Below, piece by piece: positions 54,315 to 62,218 of a stretch of DNA of 64,000 nt. This stretch comes from CAWDZK01 sp963726615 (lineage in GTDB: Bacteria > Actinomycetota > Actinomycetes > JACCUZ01). Made by a program: the position numbers and the translations under genes. The stretch covers positions 372,001-436,000 of the forward strand of contig CAVSCX010000011.1 of NCBI GenBank assembly GCA_963726615.1. The letters are read 5' to 3'. The notes beneath the pieces were generated by a model. It was not told the origin of the DNA. It searched no databases and saw nothing but the letters and a program-made list of their open reading frames with translations. Position 1 is the first letter of the stretch. Each line of letters opens with the position of its first letter.

Positions 54315-54989
54315 TCAGCTGCCCGCCTTCGGGGTCCAGCGCCCGGACAGGGCGTCGTCTGTGAGAGTCACGGTCGAGGTGAACCTGACCGCGTCGTCGC
54401 GGTCGCCGATCGGCTCGACCGTCGAGTCCGAGAAGTAGGGCGCGGTGTAGCCGTCCTGCTTGGCCAGCGACTCGAGGAACGCGGCGAGGTCGTTGTGCCG
54501 GTAGGCCCTGCCCTCGAAGGTGATCGAGCCGAGCCCCACGGGGTTCAGCGGGTCGGCCGCGACGGCCGGTGCCCCCGCCACCTGGTCCACGTTCTGGGTC
54601 ACGGACATGCTGGTCAGCCAGACCCGCTTCGGGACGGTCAGGCTCAGGTCGTTGAGGTAGTACGACCAGCGGACCTCCTGGCCCATCGCCTGCGAGACCT
54701 GTGCCTTCGCGGCCTCGACCTGCGCGATGACCTTGGGCACCTCGGCGTACTCCGCCGTCTTGGCCTGCAGCTGCGCCGAACGGGCGTTGCTCGCGTCAAG
54801 CTCCTGCTGGGCCTGGTCCGCGTCCCGGCTGGCCGACAGGAACAGCAGGCCGGCGACGGCGAGCGAGGCCACCGCGGCGGCACCGAGGCCGATGCGTACC
54901 TTGCGGACGGTCCGCGCCTCCGCGATCTCCGGGGGCAGCAGGTTCACCCGCGGCGTCGCGGCCAGGGCGGACTGGGTGACTGTGCTCAT
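54315..54989 (-). CDS. pilN: Type IV pilus inner-membrane protein PilN
   Basis: A 224-residue protein with the PilN cytoplasmic motif TPRVNLLPPEIAEARTVRK, which binds the PilM groove. One membrane helix (about 33-52), a coiled coil (about 60-100) and a ferredoxin-like domain (LGSITFEGRAYRHNDLAAFLESLAK) follow. ATG at 54989 overlaps the pilM stop. Confidence 0.93.
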   Translation of the reverse strand: MSTVTQSALAATPRVNLLPPEIAEARTVRKVRIGLGAAAVASLAVAGLLFLSASRDADQAQQELDASNARSAQLQAKTAEYAEVPKVIAQVEAAKAQVSQAMGQEVRWSYYLNDLSLTVPKRVWLTSMSVTQNVDQVAGAPAVAADPLNPVGLGSITFEGRAYRHNDLAAFLESLAKQDGYTAPYFSDSTVEPIGDRDDAVRFTSTVTLTDDALSGRWTPKAGS

Positions 54990-56050
54990 GATGCAGCTCC
55001 GAGGGCCAGACCGACAGGCACGGCGGCCAGCGGCTCGACGAACGCCATCTGCTCCGGCGAGAGGCCGGTGTTCCCCACCTTGAGGTTCGAGATCGGGGTC
55101 CCGACCTCGACAGGGATCCGCGCCACGGTCCGCAGCCGGGCAGCGAGCCCGGTGAGCCGTGCGCCGCCGCCGGTGAGGACCAGCCGCGAGATCGCGGCCG
55201 ACCCGCTGGAGGCGAGGTAGTAGTCGAGGGAGCCGCGCACCTCGTCGACGAACGCGGCCGAGACCGCGTCCACGACCCGCGCGGCCGCCTCCGTGGTGGG
55301 GGCGTCCTGGGGGCCGCCGGCGCCGAGCTGCTGCTTGATCGCCTCGGCCTCCTCCTGCGGGACACCGAGCCGCTCGGCCACCGCGTCGGTGACGTCCTGG
55401 CCGCCCATGAGCAGGATCCGCACGAAGCGCGGGACGCCACCCTCGTGGACCACGATGTTGGTGACCCGGGCACCCACGTCGACAAGCGCCTCGACCTGAC
55501 CGGTGAGGCCGAGGTGGTCGGCGTCCGCGACGGAGCGGATGACCGCGAACGAGGCCAGGTCGACCATCGTCGGGGACAGGCCGGCCTTCTGCACGGCCGC
55601 GAGGTTCGAGCGGACCATGTCCCGGGAGGCTGCGACGAGCAGGCCCCGGATGGTCCGGGTCCCGTTGGCGCCGGTCAGCTCCTCGAGCGGGTGGAAGTCC
55701 AGCAGGGCGTGCTCGACCGGCATCGGCACGAGGTCCTGCACCTGGAGGTCGAGCGAGCGCTTGAGCTCGTCCAGCTCCATCCAGGGCAGATCCACCTGGC
55801 GCACGATGACCTTCTGGTTCGCGACGCCGATGACGACCTTCCGGCTGCTGAACTTGGTGTGCGCCCAGAGCTGCTTGATCGCGGCGGCGACGGCGTCGGG
55901 GTCGACGACCTCGCCGTCCCTCACGGCGCCCTCGGGCAGGGCAACCTGTCCGAACTTCTCGACGGTCACCTGGCCCTTGCCGAACGACAGTTCGGCGGCG
56001 CGGACGCCCGAGGTCCCGATGTCGAGACCGATGGCGGATCGTGCTGCCAC
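54986..56050 (-). CDS. pilM: Type IV pilus assembly ATPase-fold protein PilM
   Basis: A 354-residue actin-like (FtsA fold) cytoplasmic protein that binds PilN. The ATP-binding phosphate loops are IGLDIGTSGVRAAEL and VDVGARVTNIVVHEGG, with LVLTGGGARLTGLAARLRT as the adenosine site. GTG at 56050 after GGGAGGG. First of pilM-N-O. An inverted repeat and a TTGACA motif lie 40-60 bp upstream. Confidence 0.94.
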   Translation of the reverse strand: MAARSAIGLDIGTSGVRAAELSFGKGQVTVEKFGQVALPEGAVRDGEVVDPDAVAAAIKQLWAHTKFSSRKVVIGVANQKVIVRQVDLPWMELDELKRSLDLQVQDLVPMPVEHALLDFHPLEELTGANGTRTIRGLLVAASRDMVRSNLAAVQKAGLSPTMVDLASFAVIRSVADADHLGLTGQVEALVDVGARVTNIVVHEGGVPRFVRILLMGGQDVTDAVAERLGVPQEEAEAIKQQLGAGGPQDAPTTEAAARVVDAVSAAFVDEVRGSLDYYLASSGSAAISRLVLTGGGARLTGLAARLRTVARIPVEVGTPISNLKVGNTGLSPEQMAFVEPLAAVPVGLALGAAS

Positions 56051-56089
56051 AGCGATTCCCTCCCCACAGGCGGCGGTGTGCCGCGTGGT

Positions 56090-56111
56090 GACCCCCAGTG
56101 GGGTCTGTCAA
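56090..56111 (-). promoter_or_regulatory. TTGACA box with adjoining palindrome upstream of pilM
   Basis: On the minus strand TTGACA (56111-56106) is followed at once by GACCCC-ACTG-GGGGTC (56105-56090), a 6-bp-arm inverted repeat where the spacer of a promoter would be. A good -10 element is not evident. It may be an operator overlapping the pilMNO promoter. Confidence 0.35.
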
Positions 56112-56155
56112 GAGAGGGGATCGGTCGGTGCGGCGGGCGGCTTGAGCCGAAACCC

Positions 56156-56938
56156 TCAGCCGAGCGCGGCGCCGAGGTAAAGGTCTGCCAAAGCGTCGCC
56201 GGCCAGGACCGCCAGCAGCGCACCGGCGAGCATGAACGGGCCGTACGGGATCATGGACCGGCGACCGGCACGGCGCCGCAGCATCAGGGCCGCTCCCCAG
56301 ACGGCACCCAGGAGGAAGCCGAGGAAGGCACCCGTCACAAGCTCGGCCCAGCCCAGCCAGCCGAGATAGAGGCCCAGGACGCCCGCGAGCTTGACGTCGC
56401 CGAAGCCCATGCCCCTCGGGTAGGCCAGGGCGAGCAGGAAGTACAGGCCGTAGAGCGACGCCATGCCCACCGCCGCGTGCACAAGACGGCGCCAGTCATC
56501 GCCGACGACGGCGGCCAGGAGCAGCAGGACGGAGGCGACGACGTACGACGGCAGCACGATGACGTTCGGCAGCCGCTTCACGTCGATGTCGATCAGCGCC
56601 AGCGCGACGCCGATCACGCCGAGGTAGAGGAAGGCCGGCAGGCTGGCTTCCGGGCCGATCCGCAGCGTAAGGACCACCAGCACGACCGAGGTGAGCACCT
56701 CGACGAGCGGGTACCGGCGGCTGATCGGCGCCGAGCAGTCCCGGCAGCGGCCGCGCAGCAGCAGCCAGCTGAGCACCGGGATGTTGTCCCGCGGCCGCAC
56801 CGGTTCACCGCACGAGGGGCAGTGCGAGCCGGGTCGGACGACCGACTCGCCTCGCGGCACCCGCCAGATGACCACGTTGAGGAACGACCCGACCAGCAGA
56901 CCGAGCAGGGCCACGACGACGACAAGCACCGTCGTCAC
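56156..56938 (-). CDS. pilD: Prepilin peptidase / N-methyltransferase
   Basis: Cleaves and methylates prepilins. A 260-residue membrane protein. The cytoplasmic zinc-like tetracysteine loop is CPSCGEPVRPRDNIP and CRDCSAPISRRYPLVE. The two active-site aspartates are in ALIDIDVKRLPN and GFGDVKLAGVLG. About eight membrane helices. GTG at 56938 after GAGGAG. Located between the minor-pilin genes and pilM. Confidence 0.94.
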   Translation of the reverse strand: MTTVLVVVVALLGLLVGSFLNVVIWRVPRGESVVRPGSHCPSCGEPVRPRDNIPVLSWLLLRGRCRDCSAPISRRYPLVEVLTSVVLVVLTLRIGPEASLPAFLYLGVIGVALALIDIDVKRLPNVIVLPSYVVASVLLLLAAVVGDDWRRLVHAAVGMASLYGLYFLLALAYPRGMGFGDVKLAGVLGLYLGWLGWAELVTGAFLGFLLGAVWGAALMLRRRAGRRSMIPYGPFMLAGALLAVLAGDALADLYLGAALG

Positions 56939-57002
56939 GCTGCTCTCCTCTTCGTCGTGCTCACCACGGCCGCGGCCGGCGCTGGGACGCCGGCGACCCG
57001 CA

Positions 57003-57033
57003 GGCCGCCGCCATGCTAGTGCGAGCGGCGGCC
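57003..57033 (-). terminator. Hairpin after the minor-pilin operon
   Basis: GGCCGCCGC and GCGGCGGCC arms (9 bp, perfect) enclose a 13-nt loop, 37-67 nt after the stop of the PilX-like gene and before pilD. No U-tract; it may be a GC-rich terminator separating two transcription units. Confidence 0.5.
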
Positions 57034-57069
57034 CGCGGGGTCGACCAGGTCGCCTGACAGCCGGAGCCG

Positions 57070-58851
57070 TCAGCTCTTGATGTTCGCCGGTGTCGGGATC
57101 TCGCCGGTGTAGTTGGACGCCCACACCGCGTTGGTCCACTGCGGGAAGTAGGGCGGCGAGGCGTACTTCAGCCGCTTGTCGTAGCGGTAGTCCTTGAGGT
57201 AGCCGTAGGTGGCGCTGCCCTGGCCGACGACGCCGCGCCACTTCTGCGCGATCGAGCCGCGGACGTAGAGCTTGCCCTGGTAGCTGCCCTTGTTGTAGCT
57301 CTGCACGAAGAAGCTGTGCTGCAGCGTCTGGATCGAGCCGGAGATCTGGATCCCCTTGGTCGGGAACGGCGCGTTGCCGTTGTCCACGTCGTTGTAGCGG
57401 TGCGGCCACGAGGACACCTCGCTCGGGCTGTTGGCCCAGCCGTAGGAGGCGCCGCTGTTGCTGCACTTGCTGGCCTTGGACTCCTTGCACTCCCAGGTGT
57501 CCACCCAGGGGTGGAAGACCCCCACCGAGTTGGCCGCGACCAGGCCGAGCATGTCGCTGCCGGCGATGCCGTCGGCGAGGACCAGGTCCCCGGTCACGGT
57601 GATCGTGTTGGACGTGGCGAGGGTGACGCGGCCCTTCAGCGTGCCCTCGACGTAGGCGTTGCCCTTGCCGCAGAACCGGGTGGCCTCGGTCATGTTGAGG
57701 TCGTAGTCGTACTGGTACGAGGTCGACGAGGGGCCGGTGTAGTTGCCCAGCGGCAGACCGTCACCGATCTCGCCGGACTTGCACTGGCGCAGGCCGCCGG
57801 TGCCGTCCTTGACGTAGATGACCTGGTCGGTCGGCACGTTCACCGTGACCCCGAAGGGGGCGTTGCCACCGCACGCCGCGGTCGTCGTCGACTCCTTGCT
57901 CCAGACGGTCATGGTGCCGTTCGCGTTGAACTTGATCCTGGTGGCACCGGAGTACTGGCACCCGGGGTAGTTCTGGAACTCGTCGCTGTTGTCCGGGAGG
58001 TACTTCGGGTCGGCGTAGGTGGGGAAGCTCGAGCCGTAGTCCGCCCCGTTGCCGGTGCGGTCGCAGTTGCCGTAGGTGCCGGCCTGGCCTGCGACGGCGC
58101 TCTTGCACTTCGGGTCCGAGGTCTCCAGGCCGGCCGAGAACTTCGGCTTGACACCGCTCAGGTTCGTCATCAGGGGGGTGTCGTTGGTGTGCGCCGGCCC
58201 GTCCAGGGCGTCCCCTCCGATGAAGGTGATCTCCACGCAACCGGAGCCGTTGGTCTTCCGGCCGTTCCACCAGTACTCGGAGCAGCGCGCGGGCATGCCG
58301 CTCGGGTAGAACTGCACGTTGTCCGGGTCCGCGTCCTCGTGGTCGGTGTAGTACAGGAACTGGGTCGACCCGCCGCGGCCGACACCGACCTGCATGGTGC
58401 GGGTGGTGGCTCCCACCTTTCCGGTGGAGGTCACCTGGACGACGCCGTCGCTGTTCAGCATCGAGACGTCGATGTCGTAGTGGTAGGAACCCAGCGACGG
58501 GTCACCCGCGTCGAGCGGCTTCCAGCCGGCCTTGGTGGCCGCTGTCCAGCCGCAGCTGTTCGGGCCGGTGTTGGGACCCTTCAGCGCGACGTTGGCGCAG
58601 TCCACCGGGGTGCGGGCGTAGTTGTCGTTGCGGTTGAGGTAGCCGATGTAGTCGTCGACACCGGCCTGGGACGCCGCGAGCGCGCCGTTCCAGTCCTGGT
58701 TCCGACGGGACGACTTCTGGGTGTCCAGGGCGTAGCCGAGCCCGGCGAACGCGAACATGCTGGCGATCAGCATGCTCCCGACGACGAGCAGCATGCCGAC
58801 GCCCTCGTCGCCGGACGGGCGGCGTCCCCTCCTCAGCGCGATCAGGCTCAT
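57070..58851 (-). CDS. PilX-like minor pilin/pilus-associated protein (large)
   Basis: A 593-residue protein whose first 55 residues resemble PilX/type IV minor pilins: a short charged leader ending in GD-EGVGML, then a hydrophobic helix (about 18-40). The cleavage site is not the usual G-FTLIE, so processing by PilD is uncertain. The rest is a large extracellular Gly/Asn/Tyr-rich domain with many cysteines in CXXXC-like pairs, suggesting disulfide bonds. It is immediately downstream of the PilW-like gene. Probable tip or adhesive component, unproven. Confidence 0.8.
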   Translation of the reverse strand: MSLIALRRGRRPSGDEGVGMLLVVGSMLIASMFAFAGLGYALDTQKSSRRNQDWNGALAASQAGVDDYIGYLNRNDNYARTPVDCANVALKGPNTGPNSCGWTAATKAGWKPLDAGDPSLGSYHYDIDVSMLNSDGVVQVTSTGKVGATTRTMQVGVGRGGSTQFLYYTDHEDADPDNVQFYPSGMPARCSEYWWNGRKTNGSGCVEITFIGGDALDGPAHTNDTPLMTNLSGVKPKFSAGLETSDPKCKSAVAGQAGTYGNCDRTGNGADYGSSFPTYADPKYLPDNSDEFQNYPGCQYSGATRIKFNANGTMTVWSKESTTTAACGGNAPFGVTVNVPTDQVIYVKDGTGGLRQCKSGEIGDGLPLGNYTGPSSTSYQYDYDLNMTEATRFCGKGNAYVEGTLKGRVTLATSNTITVTGDLVLADGIAGSDMLGLVAANSVGVFHPWVDTWECKESKASKCSNSGASYGWANSPSEVSSWPHRYNDVDNGNAPFPTKGIQISGSIQTLQHSFFVQSYNKGSYQGKLYVRGSIAQKWRGVVGQGSATYGYLKDYRYDKRLKYASPPYFPQWTNAVWASNYTGEIPTPANIKS

Positions 58852-58852
58852 G

Positions 58853-59560
58853 TCATCCCTCGTTCTCGGCGCGCACGACGGCGTCGTGGTTGGGCAGTGC
58901 GACTCGCAACGCGTATGTGGTCCCGTCGCTGAAACGGGTCTTCTTCTGCGCGACGGTGACGGACACGTCGACGGCGTCGACGACCTCGAGCTGATCAGCG
59001 GTCAGGCTGGCGCCCGTGAGCTGACCGCCCAGCGCGTCGTAGTACCGGAACAGCGGGGCCGTGCTGGTGACCACCCCGCGGGCCAGGACCTTGGTCTTGG
59101 TCACGCACCCGGGTCCCGGAGTGCAGTAGATGAAGGCCCGGCTGACCCCCACCCGGGGCAGCGGCTGCTGGGACGTCTGGGTCAGGACCCCGTTGGTCAC
59201 CGCGTAGGTGACCTTGGTCGGACCGACTGTGTTGTTCGGGTTGTCGATGTTGGCGTAGAACCGGATCGAGTTCGGGGTCGCCTCGATGAAGGCGGCCTGC
59301 TCGGTCGAGCTGGTGTCGTAGAGCTGGCTCGGCAGGATCGCCGTCCGGAGGCTGCGGCTCATCGCCGAGATCGCGATCTTCGCGTCCTGGGTCTCCACCA
59401 GCCGGGCGTTGGTGCTCGCGACAGTGCGGATCGAGGTGGTGTAGAGCGTCCCGCACGCGATCAACAGGATGCTGAACACGCCCATGGCGACGGAGATCTC
59501 GGCGATCGTCGTCCCCGACTCCGGACGCTCGAGAAGGCGGCGGATGCGGCTGGACACCAT
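58853..59560 (-). CDS. PilW-like minor pilin
   Basis: A 235-residue prepilin-like protein. The leader MVSSRIRRLLERPESGTTIA is followed by a hydrophobic helix (TIAEISVAMGVFSILLIACG). A Gly-Thr cleavage context with Glu at +5 (G-TTIAE) fits PilD. The globular part (about 45-235) is beta-rich. TGATG overlap with the PilV-like gene and one nt from the PilX-like start. Confidence 0.85.
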   Translation of the reverse strand: MVSSRIRRLLERPESGTTIAEISVAMGVFSILLIACGTLYTTSIRTVASTNARLVETQDAKIAISAMSRSLRTAILPSQLYDTSSTEQAAFIEATPNSIRFYANIDNPNNTVGPTKVTYAVTNGVLTQTSQQPLPRVGVSRAFIYCTPGPGCVTKTKVLARGVVTSTAPLFRYYDALGGQLTGASLTADQLEVVDAVDVSVTVAQKKTRFSDGTTYALRVALPNHDAVVRAENEG

Positions 59561-60864
59561 CAGGTCACCTCGAAGGTCTGGGTCGTCACGCCGGCGAACG
59601 TCGGCGTGATCGGTTCCGTGAACGTCTTCGACAGATACGTGCCGGACAGCTGCCACTGCCCGTAGGGGATCGACACGAGCACCTTGCCGCTGGCGTTGCT
59701 CGTGCCCAGCACCAGTGTCTTGTCGTAGGTGGTGCACGAGGTGCTGGTCGCGGTCACGACGACGCCGGCGACCGGCGTGCCGGTGCTTGTCGCCACGGTG
59801 AGCGAGACCGGGGCGAGCGACGCTGTCACGCTGCCGAGTGCCCCCGGTGCCATCACGACCGGGGCGCCACGGTTGCCACCGGTGGGAGGGCCAGCCGGGT
59901 CGGAGTCCGGGCAGCCGCCGGCCCAGGCGGCATACCCGTTCGTCGTCGGCCACAGGCCGGTGACCCGGGTGGTGGTGCTCGACGACGCGAAGGTCTGGCG
60001 GGATGAGGCGACCGGGACGTTGGGCTTGGTGTAGTTGACGGCGGGCAGCGGGCCGGCGATCGGGTAGCCGGCCTGGGCCGTCAGGGTGATGTCCATGCTG
60101 GCCGCCTGGTCGTAGGTCATCGAGGAGCGCGCGAGCGAGCCCGCCGAGACCACCACCGGCTTGGCCGAGTTCTGGACGCCGGTCTGGTCGACCCATCCCG
60201 GCTGGTTCAGGACCACGTTGTAGCTCCCGGCCGTCCCGACCTGGAAGACCGCGCAGCCGCTCGAGTCGGTGACCCCGCTGAAGGAGCCGCCGGGGCCGCT
60301 CGCCGACATGGGCACGCCCACCGTGGGCAGGCCCGCGGCGTTCTGCACCTTCATGGCAAGGAAGGCGGTGCTCAGGTTGTCCAGGGTGCCCTTCGGCGGC
60401 GTGAGCAGCGAGGTGGCGCGGACCGGCTTGACGGTGGCCATCCGCGGCCAGGTGACCTGGACGTTGACCCGCAGGCTGGGGTGGTTGACGAGGCTGCCGC
60501 CGTCGCAGGCGCTGGTGCCGTTGCCGGTGGGCAGCCACTCGACCTGGCGCCGGACGCTGAAGCTGGTGCCGTCCACGACGCTGGGTCCGGTTCCGGTCAG
60601 CGGGTGCGGGTCGGTGACAGTGCCCGAGTTCGCGATGAGCGCCACGTCGGCGTCGGAGGAGAAGAACTGGTTGCGGGTGATCTCGACCTCGCGGGCCGCC
60701 AGGTTGGAGGCCGCGACCCGCTGGCGGGCCGACTTGGACACCCGCAGGCTGTCGGTCAGGGTGAGGCCGACGGCGCCGGCCAGGACCATGAGCACCGTGC
60801 AGGCGAGCATCACCTCGATGAGGGTGAAGCCACCGTCCTCGGGAACACGTCGCGGAGTCAGCAT
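59560..60864 (-). CDS. PilV-like minor pilin with C-terminal carboxypeptidase-like/CnaB-type repeats
   Basis: A 434-residue protein. The prepilin leader ends in EDGG-FTLIEVMLACTVLMVL with the classical cleavage site. After a pilin-like domain (to about residue 180), the C-terminal half contains beta-sandwich modules of the carboxypeptidase-regulatory/CnaB kind (VPMSASGPGGSFSGVTDSSG, CAVFQVGTAGSYNVVL; later SLTVATSTGTPVAGVVVTAT, with GKVLVSIPYGQW), probably displayed at the pilus tip. ATG at 60864 overlaps the pilA2 stop by 7 nt. Confidence 0.82.
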   Translation of the reverse strand: MLTPRRVPEDGGFTLIEVMLACTVLMVLAGAVGLTLTDSLRVSKSARQRVAASNLAAREVEITRNQFFSSDADVALIANSGTVTDPHPLTGTGPSVVDGTSFSVRRQVEWLPTGNGTSACDGGSLVNHPSLRVNVQVTWPRMATVKPVRATSLLTPPKGTLDNLSTAFLAMKVQNAAGLPTVGVPMSASGPGGSFSGVTDSSGCAVFQVGTAGSYNVVLNQPGWVDQTGVQNSAKPVVVSAGSLARSSMTYDQAASMDITLTAQAGYPIAGPLPAVNYTKPNVPVASSRQTFASSSTTTRVTGLWPTTNGYAAWAGGCPDSDPAGPPTGGNRGAPVVMAPGALGSVTASLAPVSLTVATSTGTPVAGVVVTATSTSCTTYDKTLVLGTSNASGKVLVSIPYGQWQLSGTYLSKTFTEPITPTFAGVTTQTFEVT

Positions 60865-61295
60865 GTCCCGGTCTCCAGTCCGTTCGCCGCCGAGAAGCGG
60901 AAGTTCTTGAGGGCGCCGGCCGGGTCGGTCAGCGACACGCACCACCCGGTGGGGTCGTCCAGCCCGTTCGACGCACCCGTTGTCGGCGCCGCAGTCCCCT
61001 TGGTGAGGTCGACCACCGCCGTGTAGGTCCCGTCGGTGAGAGTCGCCTTGCCGGGGTTGACGATGAGGTCCAGCACCAGGCCGGTGCCGCCGTCGACGTA
61101 GTAGGTCGCGACCTCCTTGCCGAGGTTCGACACGTCGGCCTTGGTGGAGGCGTCGTGCGCCTTGCCGCGCTGGGTGAGGAAGACCGGGATCGCGATCGCC
61201 GCGAGCGTGGCGATGACGATCATGACGACGAGCAGCTCGATCAGGCTGAAGCCCCGGTCCGACCGGTCGGTCGGTAGCGCATCGATCGGCTGCAC
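60858..61295 (-). CDS. pilA2: Type IV pilin (second pilin)
   Basis: A 145-residue prepilin. The leader MQPIDALPTDRSDRG is followed by FSLIELLVVMIVIATLAAIAIPVFL, the class III signal with Glu5 and hydrophobic N-terminal helix. A C-terminal disulfide pair is likely (Cys in GWCVSLTD and the final Cys). The GTG start at 61295 follows GGGGAG. A strong hairpin lies between it and the first pilin gene. It is more acidic in leader length than the first pilin. Confidence 0.9.
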   Translation of the reverse strand: MQPIDALPTDRSDRGFSLIELLVVMIVIATLAAIAIPVFLTQRGKAHDASTKADVSNLGKEVATYYVDGGTGLVLDLIVNPGKATLTDGTYTAVVDLTKGTAAPTTGASNGLDDPTGWCVSLTDPAGALKNFRFSAANGLETGTC

Positions 61296-61379
61296 GTCGT
61301 TCTCCCCTCTGGCATCACAGGGCCGGCTGGTCTTCTTGTCTCGGCGTGGGCCGAGGCCACCTTGAGACGGCGGTGGAGC

Positions 61380-61421
61380 ACAGGTGGGGCGGTCACCCGC
61401 TCGGGTGACCGCCCCGCCTGT
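61380..61421 (-). terminator. Strong hairpin between the two pilin genes (attenuator or terminator)
   Basis: GGGGCGGTCACCC and GGGTGACCGCCCC (13 bp, perfect) flanked by outer CAGG/CCTG pairs make a stem of about 18 bp, with loop GAGC when read on the minus strand. It is 56 nt after the pilA1 stop and 85 nt before the pilA2 start. No U-tract follows. It could protect pilA1 mRNA or let only part of the transcripts continue into pilA2-pilV-pilW-pilX. Confidence 0.75.
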
Positions 61422-61476
61422 TCTCAGGTCGCGCTCGGGTCCGGGGTGTCCGGCCGAGCCCGGTTCGTCACTCGGG

Positions 61477-61893
61477 TCAGCAGGAGACTGTCGAGAGACC
61501 GTTCGCCGCCGAGTAGTACACGTTCGCCAGCGTGCCCTGGTTCGCCTGGATCGGCAGGGTGACGCACCAGTCGGTGTCGTTGGTGCCGGACAGGGCGGGA
61601 GCGTTGAGCTTGTTGCTCCGCTTGCCGATGTCGCTGCCGTTGAGCAGGTAGCGGGTGCCCGGCGCGGTGAGCGACGGCATGGCGGTGTTGTCGACGAAGT
61701 ACGTCGCAATCTCCTTGCCGACGGTGGAGACGTCCGACTTCGCCGCGGTGTCCACGGCCTTCTTCCGCTGGTTGAGGAAGACGGGGATGGCGATGGCGGC
61801 GAGGATGCCGATGATGATCATCACGACGAGGAGCTCGATCAGGGTGAAGCCCTGGTCCTTCTCCTCCGCCGACTTGCGGATGCGAGCGAGCAT
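61477..61893 (-). CDS. pilA1: Major type IV pilin
   Basis: A 138-residue prepilin. A short leader (MLARIRKSAEEKDQG) precedes FTLIELLVVMIIIGILAAIA, with Glu5 after the cleavage site. The globular part has a cysteine pair (DWCVTLP and the terminal C). This is the first pilin of the cluster, with a long leader RNA that holds a candidate c-di-GMP riboswitch. ATG at 61893 with GGACGGAG before it. Predicted main pilus subunit. Confidence 0.93.
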   Translation of the reverse strand: MLARIRKSAEEKDQGFTLIELLVVMIIIGILAAIAIPVFLNQRKKAVDTAAKSDVSTVGKEIATYFVDNTAMPSLTAPGTRYLLNGSDIGKRSNKLNAPALSGTNDTDWCVTLPIQANQGTLANVYYSAANGLSTVSC

Positions 61894-61947
61894 GTGATGC
61901 TCCGTCCTTTCAGGACCGATTCCGTGAACCGCGCCGCCGGTCCCTCG

Positions 61948-61967
61948 CGGCACCCGGGTGGGTGCCG
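61948..61967 (-). promoter_or_regulatory. Hairpin overlapping the 3' edge of the candidate riboswitch (expression platform)
   Basis: CGGCACCC-ACCC-GGGTGCCG, an 8-bp perfect stem. Its first three bases are the last three of the aptamer P1 strand, so P1 and this hairpin cannot both form completely. It lies 55 nt before the pilA1 start codon. Confidence 0.6.
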
Positions 61968-62053
61968 GCCGAGGCAGCTGGGCTGACCGTGCAGGTGCGC
62001 GGTTCCCTGGCTTTGCGACCCCGTCTCTCGACGGGTGTGCCGTGTCTGGCCGG
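61965..62053 (-). promoter_or_regulatory. Candidate cyclic-di-GMP-I (GEMM) riboswitch in the pilA1 leader
   Basis: The minus strand reads, in order: P1 5' strand CCGGCC; GGCACACC; a P2 hairpin CGTC-GAGA-GACG with GNRA loop; GGGTCGCAAAGCC, close to the class hallmark GGGACGCAAAGCC; a second stem GGG-A-ACCG...CGGT-CA-GCCC; and P1 3' strand TGCC-TC-GGCCGG. Main differences from consensus are ACACC for AAACC and GTCGC for GACGC. C-di-GMP commonly controls pili. Position, hallmark and closing helix all fit, but no covariation test was possible. The 325-nt region 61894-62218 holds nothing else clear apart from hairpins. Confidence 0.62.
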
Positions 62054-62152
62054 TGCGGCTCGTTGACAGTGAGATGTTCGGCCTGGCGGCCCGGCCACTT
62101 GAGGTGGGTGACGGGATTTCTCCCAGACCTAACCCCAACGGCCTCATACGTT

Positions 62153-62189
62153 CGGTGGGTGCCGGCCCGGTGCGGGCCGGCACCCACCG
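62153..62189 (-). terminator. pilC terminator hairpin
   Basis: GGTGGGTGCCGGCCC and GGGCCGGCACCCACC form a perfect 15-bp stem with loop GCACC, 29 nt after the pilC stop. It separates pilT-pilC from the pilin leader, which therefore needs its own promoter between about 62055 and 62150. Confidence 0.85.
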
Positions 62190-62218
62190 GTGTCGGGTCG
62201 AGCTGCAGCCAGGGACTG

